Positions 1 through 4,660 of a stretch of 5,833 bases of DNA are shown here, piece by piece. The DNA is taken from NCBI GenBank assembly GCA_947458575.1, contig CANHBE010000170.1, positions 1-5,833 of the forward strand, in the 5' to 3' direction. This DNA is from Flavobacteriaceae bacterium (GTDB taxonomy: Bacteria; Bacteroidota; Bacteroidia; Flavobacteriales; Flavobacteriaceae). The position numbers and the translations under genes are program-made. The notes under the pieces are model-generated. The model saw only the letters and a program-made list of their open reading frames with translations. It did not search any database and was not told the DNA's origin. Position 1 is the stretch's first letter. Every line of letters starts with the position of its first letter.

Positions 1-2
1 TG

Positions 3-401
3 CTTGTAGACATCTTCATACCAACAGAAGTTACCACCTTTATTGCTTATATTATTTTCTCCTACTTAATTGCCCACAATATTGATGTTCCGATACTTTC
101 CCAAATTATCGTTGGTCTTGTTTCTTGGTGGGCTATGGTTGCGCTGCATTACTATATTTTCAGAAAATATATTCGCATGCTAACCGACAAGTTTATCGCA
201 CCAACAAAGATTAAGTCAGGAATTGAAAGTCATTTTGGTAAAGTAGGAGAAGTACAATTGATTGAAAACAAATTGATGTTTCAAATTGAAGATGAACTCT
301 ATTTTTTTGTAGAACAGGACAATAAACAATGTAAAGCAGGCGACAACGCAACTATTATAAATTACTCAAACGAAAAACTAACCATCAAACTAAATAATTA
401 A
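3..401 (+). CDS. NfeD-like membrane protein, 5' end outside window
   Basis: The frame is open from the window edge (first whole codon at 3), giving 132 codons of a 5'-truncated protein. The internal ATG at 135 lies in the middle of a hydrophobic segment and is not a credible start. Visible parts are a hydrophobic stretch at about residues 10-24, a second at about 30-52 ending in the basic FRKYIRM, and a soluble beta-rich C-terminal domain at about 75-131 (GKVGEVQLIENKLMFQIEDE onward) that fits the OB-fold of the NfeD C-terminal domain. In known families, short NfeD proteins sit next to SPFH/stomatin-like genes and act as their membrane partners. The SPFH gene follows here after only 4 nt, so the two are almost certainly cotranscribed. 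The identification rests as much on this neighbour as on the divergent sequence. The missing N-terminus prevents deciding between the short and long NfeD classes. Confidence 0.75.
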   Translation, partial: LVDIFIPTEVTTFIAYIIFSYLIAHNIDVPILSQIIVGLVSWWAMVALHYYIFRKYIRMLTDKFIAPTKIKSGIESHFGKVGEVQLIENKLMFQIEDELYFFVEQDNKQCKAGDNATIINYSNEKLTIKLNN

Positions 402-405
402 AACT

Positions 406-1248
406 ATGTCATTAATCTACACCGTCCCTCAAAATCACTGCGTAATCATTGAACGTTTTGGAAAATTTTCTTCTGTGCAAAATGAAGGATTAAACTTTTT
501 AGTTCCTTTTCTAGACAATAAAAAGTATCTAGGTACTTGGCAAGGACAAGCAAATAAGAGAGGGTATCTTATTGAGCTATCAGAACAAAAAACGGATACC
601 CCTGCCCGTCAGTGTCAAACAAAAGACAATGTAACGATTCAAGCTGATGCTTCGGTGTATTGGAAAATTATTGACCCCATTAAGGCAGTGTACAATGTTG
701 ATATACTCCCTTCCTCTATTTCAGACATTGCACTAAATGCCTTACGAGCAAACATTGGAACAATTACGCTCGACCAGGTTCTTTCAGAAAGACAAACGCT
801 CAATCAAAAAATTTCAGTGCAACTAGCCGAAACTGCCTCCAAGTGGGGAATTACTTTTACAAGAGTCGAAATTCAAGAACTCACCTACTCTAAAGATACA
901 GCTGATGCGATGCTTCAAGAGATGAATGCTGAAAGACAAAAAAGAGCTAGAGTTTCAGAAGCTGAAGGAGAAGCATTTGCAATCACAAAAAAGGCAGAGA
1001 GCGAAGCGAGATCGACTTTGATAAGAGCTGAAGCACAAGCAAACGCTTTAAAAATGATCACTGAAGCAGAGATAAATTATTTATCACAACTGAAAGAAAA
1101 GACCGATTCGCAAACGGCAGGACAAATTTTGATTGCTCAAAAATTTATTGACGGTATGGAATCAATCACAAAAAATCCAAGCGATAAAGTCTTTCTTCCA
1201 AGCAACTTTCAAGGGATACTTAGCATAGGTGCAGAGAACAAGAAATAA
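406..1248 (+). CDS. SPFH/band 7 (paraslipin, QmcA-like) protein
   Basis: This is a 280-aa SPFH (stomatin/prohibitin/flotillin/HflK-C) protein. It opens directly with the family's first strand, VPQNHCVIIERFGKF (residues 7-21), followed by EGLNFLVPFLD, the TKDNVTIQADASVYWKI strand (about 72-88), DPIKAVYNV, ALRANIGTITLDQVLSER (about 112-129), and WGITFTRVEIQEL (about 147-159). An Ala/Glu-rich coiled coil follows (about 170-225, AEGEAFAITKKAESEARS...AEAQANALK), with a short C-terminal tail. Such proteins oligomerise on membranes, organise microdomains and often modulate proteases or fluidity. Usual paraslipins and QmcA begin with a ~20-residue hydrophobic anchor, which is absent here. Stops at 379-381 and 394-396 in this frame rule out an upstream start, so membrane attachment probably depends on the NfeD-like partner encoded 4 nt upstream. 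There is no clear Shine-Dalgarno, as is usual in Bacteroidetes. Confidence 0.92.
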   Translation: MSLIYTVPQNHCVIIERFGKFSSVQNEGLNFLVPFLDNKKYLGTWQGQANKRGYLIELSEQKTDTPARQCQTKDNVTIQADASVYWKIIDPIKAVYNVDILPSSISDIALNALRANIGTITLDQVLSERQTLNQKISVQLAETASKWGITFTRVEIQELTYSKDTADAMLQEMNAERQKRARVSEAEGEAFAITKKAESEARSTLIRAEAQANALKMITEAEINYLSQLKEKTDSQTAGQILIAQKFIDGMESITKNPSDKVFLPSNFQGILSIGAENKK

Positions 1249-1270
1249 AGAATTGTTGGAGGGATTAAAA

Positions 1271-1318
1271 ATCTCATTTAGATTAAGTTAAAGAACTTCA
1301 TCTAACAGCCGTTAATCA
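1271..1318. repeat. weak third copy of interspersed intergenic repeat
   Basis: Within the otherwise gene-free stretch 1249-1642, the ten bases atctcattta (1271-1280) and, about 36 nt from the start of that motif, cAGCCGTtaat (1306-1316) appear at nearly the same spacing as atctcattta (2251-2260) and tAGCCGTatta (2287-2297) in the clearer copy upstream of the SHOCT gene. The sequence between is diverged. The call rests on collinear short matches only and could be chance. A small palindrome, CCTGCCGCAGG (1326-1336), follows. No gene is supported on either strand in 1249-1642 apart from the remnant listed at 1397-1501. Confidence 0.3.
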
Positions 1319-1396
1319 CCATAAACCTGCCGCAGGCGCAACATATGTGTATTAGAAGCAACGTGCGAACCGTAACTAGAGAATAACCAAATGTAA

Positions 1397-1501
1397 AACC
1401 GAGCTTTCCTACCCAACTCCAAAGTCACCACAACTCAAGTCAAACTATCTTTTGCGCTGCTTCAATATCCATTTTCATAGTCACGAATTCGAGAAACTGA
1501 C
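1397..1501 (-). pseudogene. decayed 3' remnant of small membrane-protein gene
   Basis: Positions 1397-1498 align without gaps to 3229-3330 with about 12 mismatches in 102 (88%). At 3229-3330 this sequence is the last 18 codons and stop of the leftward 59-aa membrane-protein gene, plus 48 nt of its 3' flank and the right arm of its terminator. Read leftward here from 1501 to 1445, the remnant gives VSFSNS-stop-L-stop-KWILKQRKR-stop. It keeps the basic tail and the final TAG but has two in-frame stops, including one where the intact copy has TGG. Upstream of about 1500 (to the right) there is no further similarity, so the rest of the gene is gone or was never copied. The similarity stops on the other side exactly at the loop of the terminator hairpin. 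Confidence 0.7.
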
Positions 1502-1565
1502 ACAAATTATCATCAAAAAGACTATTGCTTTTGTTCAAAACTAATAACGTGTTTTCAAAAATCAC

Positions 1566-1573
1566 TACATTTG
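1566..1573 (+). promoter_or_regulatory. possible -7 element upstream of small-protein pair
   Basis: TACATTTG fits the Bacteroidetes -7 consensus TAnnTTTG and lies 69 nt before the ATG at 1643, in AT-rich sequence. The nearest upstream TTTG (1530-1533) is 32 nt away, too far for the usual ~19-nt spacing, so the -33 half is missing or degenerate. This is a tentative call. Confidence 0.3.
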
Positions 1574-1642
1574 ATCAAATCTCAAAACAGTTTTAGAGAA
1601 CGCACAAAGGCTGCATAACAATATCAAAATAGCTTCAACTTA

Positions 1643-1918
1643 ATGATGGAACAACCTACAAGAAAAAACAACAATGGCATCTTTATATTCTTCATGATGG
1701 TTGTCATTGTACTTTATGTTGTAGTTTCGGGTGGCATCACCAAATCCAGTTCAAGTAATACCTACGTAAAACCCTACCACACCCGAACAGGTAAAATGGT
1801 AAAAGGACACGTAAGAAAATCCGTTAGCACGAGCCCAAACGCCGTCAAACGCCGGAATTACAGCAAAGGCTATTATCAGCGCAACAAATACCGCTACCGC
1901 AAAACTAAAAAAGAGTAA
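1643..1918 (+). CDS. small single-TM protein with basic Tyr-rich tail
   Basis: This is a 91-aa protein of unknown function. A short polar N-terminus (MMEQPTRKNNN) leads into one strong membrane segment (about residues 12-32) and then about 58 residues extremely rich in Lys, Arg, Tyr and Ser, with a predicted charge far on the positive side. The part around residues 40-60 (VKPYHTRTGKMVKGHVRK) resembles the short motif 'GYxRKDGTYVxGHxRT' that recurs in many small bacterial proteins; this is my recollection, not a search. The positive-inside rule would put the C-terminal tail in the cytoplasm, where it might touch nucleic acid or anionic lipid (inference). Two ATGs are adjacent (1643 and 1646) and either may be used. 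The stop is 2 nt before the next gene, so the two are cotranscribed. Confidence 0.7.
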   Translation: MMEQPTRKNNNGIFIFFMMVVIVLYVVVSGGITKSSSSNTYVKPYHTRTGKMVKGHVRKSVSTSPNAVKRRNYSKGYYQRNKYRYRKTKKE

Positions 1919-1920
1919 AT

Positions 1921-2154
1921 ATGAAATTCGGATTTAGAATACCATCTATTACCAAAAGAATAGCAGCGCGAACCTCCGTAAAAAGAATAGTTCAAAACAA
2001 ACTAGGATTAAAAGCACCCCGCGGTTATGGTTGGATAACCAATCCGAACAAATTTGTCTACAACAAGGTTTATAACAAAACCTCTCGCGGCTGCTTGATG
2101 ACCCTTTTTGTTTTTGCGGTCATTCCTTTAATGTTGCTCATGCTTATAATCTAG
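1921..2154 (+). CDS. small basic protein with C-terminal TM anchor
   Basis: This is a 77-aa protein of unknown function that begins 2 nt after the preceding small gene. Residues 1-56 are basic and soluble (KFGFRIPSITKRIAARTSVK, then LGLKAPRGYGWITNP, then KFVYNKVYNKTSRG). Residues 58-77 form a hydrophobic C-terminal segment, so it looks tail-anchored with the basic domain inside the cell. The pattern FGFRxPSxxKxIxARTxxKR...GxGWIxNPxKxxYNKVYNKT is familiar from short hypothetical proteins in Firmicutes and Bacteroidetes and appears to be a real conserved domain of unknown role (recollection). The stop codon TAG (2152-2154) falls inside the start of an intergenic repeat whose other copy (4456-4472) is non-coding. 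Its partner gene also has a TM plus a basic part, in the opposite order. Confidence 0.7.
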   Translation: MKFGFRIPSITKRIAARTSVKRIVQNKLGLKAPRGYGWITNPNKFVYNKVYNKTSRGCLMTLFVFAVIPLMLLMLII

Positions 2155-2300
2155 CGCTCACGTTTGCTGATTAACATTGGAGAGAAGAAAGATTGGTTTC
2201 AAAATTTTTATAAATTTGATAATAATAAAATACTAAGCGTACTGAGATTTATCTCATTTAATTAGGCGCGATTGGTATTAGATCATTAGCCGTATTAACA
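2152..2300. repeat. interspersed intergenic repeat, copy upstream of SHOCT gene
   Basis: Three blocks match the region upstream of the hydrolase gene. Block 2152-2168 (tagcgctcacgtttgct) matches 4456-4472 at 15 of 17. Block 2193-2260 aligns ungapped with 4494-4561 at about 54 of 68 (79%). The scattered match gatcattagc (2281-2290) corresponds to gattatcagc farther right. Block two contains TAAATTTG at 2211-2218, a fit to the Bacteroidetes -7 box TAnnTTTG conserved in both copies, but no properly spaced TTTG -33 box (TTGG at 2193 is only 14 nt away). The repeat starts at the stop codon of the upstream gene and ends about 50 nt before the next start. It may be a mobile intergenic element or a shared regulatory leader. 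Confidence 0.6.
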
Positions 2301-2349
2301 AGTAAGTGGCAACCCAAGCGCAGAATGGCAAATATTAATAGATGAGAAT

Positions 2350-3060
2350 ATGGAAAGAATTTTAATTGGAGCAATAACGGGTCTGTTGATTTCTACTTCA
2401 TTATATGTTTGGAATTCAAATAATTTCACGAAAGAACAAAGAATATTATTGCTGATTTGTATTGTTTTTCCACCAGCACAATGGATAGGTATTATTATTA
2501 TTTTAATTTACAATAATTATAAATTAAAAAACACTCCCGAAAAGTTAAGAGAAAAAAAAGTAACAGAAAGAAAAATAGAATTAAATACAACAATTGATAA
2601 TCTTTTGGAATTAAAAGAAAAAGGAATATTAACTATTGATGAATACAATGAGAAAGTTGATAAAATAGAATCCCAAAAAATCAAGGTGCAAATTAAAAAC
2701 TCATCCGAATATAAACAACTAAAAAATTTATTTGAAAATAATATATTAACCGCAGATGAATTTGAGAATAAGATAACATTAATGAAAACCGAAAAAATAT
2801 TTAAAAGTATTGTAAAAAGGAACGAAACGGAATCAAAAACCAAATCAGTAAATGAGAAAAATGAAGTAGAGTTTATAACGTATGAGGTGCCTGAAGGAAT
2901 TTTAGAAATTGAAATTACTGAAGGTTTAAATACAGATTTTTACAATGGCAGAAAAACTTTGCTTAATGGAGAAATAGCGCCAAATGGAAAATATAAAGTT
3001 GGCATTATGTGGTTTATTCATATCGAGAATGGACTCACAAAAAAGTCAAGTGTAATTTAA
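2350..3060 (+). CDS. two-TM protein with tandem SHOCT-like motifs
   Basis: This is a 236-aa protein with no assigned function. Two hydrophobic segments (about residues 2-20 and 31-54) are followed by a charged, Lys/Glu-rich region that holds two SHOCT-like short helical motifs: LLELKEKGILTIDEYNEKVD (about 85-104) and LKNLFENNILTADEFENKIT (about 124-143). SHOCT motifs usually sit at protein ends and are thought to mediate oligomerisation or membrane-associated interactions. Two in tandem in the middle is less common. The C-terminus (about 180-236) contains KTLLNGEIAPNGKYKVGIMW, resembling a small beta-rich module (xxNGxxAPDGKYKxGxxxxI) seen at the ends of other Bacteroidetes proteins (recollection). 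The gene is conspicuously AT-rich, with only about 14 G/C in the 60 bases 2521-2580, compared with the GC-richer hairpin region after it. That suggests separate origin. The ATG at 2342 is out of frame. Confidence 0.8.
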   Translation: MERILIGAITGLLISTSLYVWNSNNFTKEQRILLLICIVFPPAQWIGIIIILIYNNYKLKNTPEKLREKKVTERKIELNTTIDNLLELKEKGILTIDEYNEKVDKIESQKIKVQIKNSSEYKQLKNLFENNILTADEFENKITLMKTEKIFKSIVKRNETESKTKSVNEKNEVEFITYEVPEGILEIEITEGLNTDFYNGRKTLLNGEIAPNGKYKVGIMWFIHIENGLTKKSSVI

Positions 3061-3076
3061 TAATAGTAATGGCAGC

Positions 3077-3209
3077 CACTAACAGCGCATCAAGCGCCAT
3101 TGCTGGATTTTCTTAGCTTTAAGTCTATTTTTAACGTAAAAATTCTATCTTAGCGGAGCATACGCTGCTCGCTTTTCCGCAACGCGCGCCTATGCGCAAC
3201 ACGTTAAAC
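3077..3209. repeat. large imperfect hairpin with attC-like ends
   Basis: The ~133-bp element lies between the convergent SHOCT gene and the leftward small genes. Outer arms pair as follows: TAAC (3080-3083) with GTTA (3203-3206), GCGCAT (3085-3090) with ATGCGC (3192-3197), and GCGC (3094-3097) with GCGC near 3184-3189. An inner hairpin pairs GAGCA (3156-3160) with TGCTC (3166-3170), enclosed by GCGGA (3153-3157) against TCCGC (3176-3180), which is an alternative to full inner pairing. The right end GTTAAAC (3203-3209) fits the integron core-site consensus GTTRRRY. The left end CACTAAC fits the inverse core RYYYAAC only in its last bases. Length and bulged arms fit attC sites, but no integrase is in the window. 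It could equally be a family-specific repetitive extragenic palindrome. Confidence 0.45.
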
Positions 3210-3213
3210 AAAT

Positions 3214-3239
3214 AAAGCCCGGTTTCACAACCGAGCTTT
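3214..3239 (-). terminator. hairpin terminator of leftward small-protein operon
   Basis: On the minus strand, AAAGCTCGGTT pairs with AACCGGGCTTT around a GTGA loop to form an 11-bp stem, followed by a modest T-rich stretch (ATTTGTTT). The single non-Watson-Crick position is G-U in the minus-strand RNA but would be C-A in plus-strand RNA, so it favours the leftward direction. It lies 37 nt beyond the stop of the 59-aa gene. Confidence 0.65.
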
Positions 3240-3330
3240 CCCATTCAACTCCAAAGTCACCACAACTCAAGTCAAACTATTTTTTGCGCTTCTTCAATAT
3301 CCATTTCAGTAGCCACGAAATTGTGAAACT
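3229..3330. repeat. direct repeat, intact copy (partner at 1397-1498)
   Basis: The 102 bases match 1397-1498 in the same orientation at about 88% with no gaps. The longest identical run is the 30 bases at 3251-3280. This copy spans the 3' end of the 59-aa gene, its 3' flank and one arm of the terminator. Similarity to the other copy ends at the terminator loop on one side and within codon 41-42 of the gene on the other. The two copies bracket 1.7 kb containing the two basic small-protein genes, the SHOCT gene and the attC-like hairpin. Confidence 0.75.
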
Positions 3331-3456
3331 CACGGCGGCACCAAGCGCTGCCAATACCACTGTCCGCAATACGTCAACCGAGTGAATATTCGGTACGATA
3401 CTCAAAAATGTACCGCCAGCCGTGCCTACTTTTACAGATAAACTCGTGTGCATCAT
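3277..3456 (-). CDS. 59-aa hydrophobic membrane protein
   Basis: This small leftward gene is below usual ORF length cut-offs. Translation begins MMHTSLSVKVGTAGGTFLSI, continues through VPNIHSVDVLRTVVLAALGAA and VSFTISWLLKW, and ends ILKKRKK-TAG. The features are a Gly/Thr-rich amphipathic N-terminal part (about 5-20), one long membrane segment (about 29-53) and a strongly basic tail that should stay in the cytoplasm. It resembles a small protein type that I recall from flavobacterial phage-like or accessory regions, and the size and charge also fit holin-like or toxin-like peptides. No function can be assigned. Support comes from coding-like composition, a start 2 nt after the stop of the upstream gene, a correctly oriented terminator 37 nt downstream, and a second decayed copy of its 3' end at 1445-1501. 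Two adjacent ATGs (3454-3456 and 3451-3453) are possible starts. Confidence 0.72.
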   Translation of the reverse strand: MMHTSLSVKVGTAGGTFLSIVPNIHSVDVLRTVVLAALGAAVSFTISWLLKWILKKRKK

Positions 3457-3458
3457 GG

Positions 3459-3689
3459 TTAAGGTTGATTATCAGATCCTTCGTTGCGGTTTGGCTCTGT
3501 GGTCAATTGGCTCACCGCAGACAAAACACCACCAGCAAACGCCAAATAACCGGCTACAGTACTCACCACAATAGGCATGGTAATCGGTACCGCCAAGATC
3601 GTTCCGCCAAGTGAGTAGAACGCACCAATCAAACATTGAGCCCCTTGGCGAAAGAAATACGAGGATTCTTCGAGAATAATTAGTATAAA
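3459..3689 (-). pseudogene. hydrophobic small protein without ATG, possibly 5'-degraded
   Basis: This leftward frame is open from just after a TGA (3690-3692) to TAA at 3459-3461, 76 codons. It reads in part EESSYFFRQGAQCLIGAFYS (from 3671), LGGTILAVPITMPIVVSTVA, GYLAFAGGVLSAVSQ and a polar end TTEPNRNEGSDNQP. From GAQ onward it looks like a genuine membrane protein with two hydrophobic segments, the second Gly/Ala-rich. The overlapping Cys/Trp-rich 73-codon frame is implausible, so this frame is preferred. It has no ATG or GTG before the conserved-looking part. Candidates are TTG at 3632-3630 (57 aa), an ATT/ATA start, or a lost N-terminus. Its stop is 2 nt before the 59-aa gene, so the two were built as an operon. 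I read it as either 5'-truncated or using an unusual start. No promoter is seen between it and the terminator at 3695. Confidence 0.5.
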
Positions 3690-3694
3690 TCAAT

Positions 3695-3727
3695 AAAAAA
3701 AAACCGCAGATTTTAAGTACTGTGGTT
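3695..3727 (-). terminator. rho-independent terminator of lipoprotein gene
   Basis: On the minus strand, AACCACAG pairs with CTGCGGTT (8 bp, one G-U) around a 10-nt AT-rich loop and is followed directly by a run of T. It begins 25 nt past the lipoprotein stop. It separates that gene from the leftward small-protein pair, which must therefore be transcribed from elsewhere or by read-through. Confidence 0.8.
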
Positions 3728-3752
3728 ATCCTGATTTATTAAAAGATAATTT

Positions 3753-4304
3753 TTACTGAAGTCTTGCAGCTTCAAAATAACCTTCTGTAATAGTGGCTAT
3801 TGAAGATCCATCAGCTGACTTTACTGTACCGAAAAAAGTACCAATTACTTTTCCTGGATTTGTTGGATTAGTCAAAAATGTAACATTAGACAATGATGAA
3901 ATATTAACATTCATTGTTACACCATCGTCAATTCCATAATATTCGTAAGATTCTTGATTATCATTAATTACCGTTAAATTAAATTGCGTTTGAGAAGAGC
4001 TAGAAGAATTAAAAACAAAATTACCTGTTGAAGTAGTTGGAAAAATAATACCTACAGATATATTTAATAATCCACTTGAGTTCGTTTTATTTAAGACAAG
4101 TGAATTTGTTGAATAAGTGGCTTGACCTCCAGCAGCTGTACCTCCTCCTGCTGGTTGATTCCCTTCCCACTGATATAAGACCCCATCTAACTTAAAACCC
4201 CACTTATAAACACCCGAAGTTGACGATGAAGATGAATTATTAGAATCACTTGAACAAGAAACCAACAATAATGCAATAGACAATACGAAAATAATTTTTT
4301 TCAT
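3753..4304 (-). CDS. Ser/Thr/Asn-rich lipoprotein, unknown function
   Basis: This is a 183-aa predicted lipoprotein. Residues 1-16 form a short signal (MKK, then the hydrophobic IIFVLSIALLLVS) with the lipobox LVSC and lipidated Cys17, followed by a flexible Ser/Asn linker (about 18-31). The mature part is beta-rich, with FKLDGVLYQWEG near the start and the ending GKVIGTFFGTVKSADGSSIA then TITEGYFEA. That layout resembles small flavobacterial lipoproteins with a 'GTFxGTL...ITxGxF' close, such as the DUF6252-like group (recollection, not tested). It is likely in the outer membrane, possibly on the surface, although no clear acidic surface-export cluster follows the Cys. It is monocistronic, with a well-spaced promoter about 30-60 nt upstream and a strong terminator just after the stop. 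It is divergent from the hydrolase gene. Confidence 0.85.
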   Translation of the reverse strand: MKKIIFVLSIALLLVSCSSDSNNSSSSSTSGVYKWGFKLDGVLYQWEGNQPAGGGTAAGGQATYSTNSLVLNKTNSSGLLNISVGIIFPTTSTGNFVFNSSSSSQTQFNLTVINDNQESYEYYGIDDGVTMNVNISSLSNVTFLTNPTNPGKVIGTFFGTVKSADGSSIATITEGYFEAARLQ

Positions 4305-4340
4305 TTTTTAAATATTTCTAAATTAAGATTATCAACATAA

Positions 4341-4371
4341 CGAAAATAAGACATATTAGGTGAAAAACAAA
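4341..4371 (-). promoter_or_regulatory. Bacteroidetes-type promoter of lipoprotein gene
   Basis: Read leftward, TTTG (4371-4368) is followed after exactly 19 nt by TATTTTCG (4348-4341), which differs from TAnnTTTG at one base. Spacing matches the Bacteroidetes -33/-7 arrangement. Transcription would start near 4335, giving a leader of about 30 nt before the ATG at 4304. Confidence 0.5.
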
Positions 4372-4455
4372 ATATATAACTTCATTTCTCAAAAATCGGC
4401 AGCCATATGAACTTTCACATTATCAAAGGCTTTAGTTCTGTCTTTACAAATAACA

Positions 4456-4600
4456 TAGCGCACAAGTTTGCTCTTTAAGTAAGGCATGGAAAATTGGTTT
4501 CAGAATTTTCATAAATTTGAACACAATAAAATTGTAGGCGTTTTGATATTTACCCCATTTTATCCAGTTGGATACGCAGCAGATTATCAGCACCACTTAC
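4456..4600. repeat. interspersed intergenic repeat, copy upstream of hydrolase
   Basis: This is the second clear copy of the element at 2152-2300. It comprises tagcgcacaagtttgct (4456-4472), the 68-base block 4494-4561 at about 79% identity with the same TAAATTTG box (4512-4519), and then gattatcagc farther right. The spacer between the first two blocks is 3 nt shorter than in the other copy. The gene start follows about 100 nt after the 68-base block, comparable to 89 nt at the SHOCT gene. The rest of the gene-free interval 4305-4660 holds the lipoprotein promoter and no supported ORF. Confidence 0.6.
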
Positions 4601-4635
4601 AATTTTGAAGACGTTGCGTGAAACCCGCTGAAAAA

Positions 4636-4649
4636 TGAACTAAAGTTCA
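4636..4649. promoter_or_regulatory. palindrome just before hydrolase start
   Basis: TGAACT-AA-AGTTCA is a perfect inverted repeat with 6-bp arms and a 2-nt centre, ending 11 nt before the ATG at 4661. It could be an operator half-site pair or a small leader structure near the ribosome site. Its position is the only support. Confidence 0.25.
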
Positions 4650-4660
4650 AAAGTTAGATT

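Noticed and set aside
135..401. ATG at 135 as the start of the NfeD-like gene
   Set aside because: The same frame is open to the window edge and contains a further membrane segment upstream; the ATG would start in the middle of a hydrophobic helix.
1302..1378. A second attC-like element after the SPFH gene (TAACAGCCGTTA, CCTGCCGCAGG)
   Set aside because: There are only two small local palindromes; the ends do not pair over any useful length.
2517..2843. Leftward 108-codon frame
   Set aside because: It lies opposite the Lys/Glu-rich part of the SHOCT gene. Its Phe/Leu/Ser-rich translation is the expected shadow of AAA/GAA codons.
3408..3614. Rightward 68-codon frame
   Set aside because: It lies antisense to the two leftward small membrane-protein genes and its translation has no domain-like pattern.
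3472..3693. Leftward 73-codon frame with a TTG start
   Set aside because: Its protein is rich in Cys and Trp with no coherent segments, while the overlapping frame on the same strand gives a plausible hydrophobic protein ending 2 nt before the next start.
3668..3695. Possible dif/Xer-like site between the small-protein pair and the terminator
   Set aside because: The ATAA and TATAAAT pieces are only what AT-rich sequence gives by chance; no two 11-bp arms with a 6-bp centre could be aligned.
4635..4643. Three-codon leader ORF ATG-AAC-TAA before the hydrolase
   Set aside because: It is too short to mean anything without other support and is part of the palindrome.
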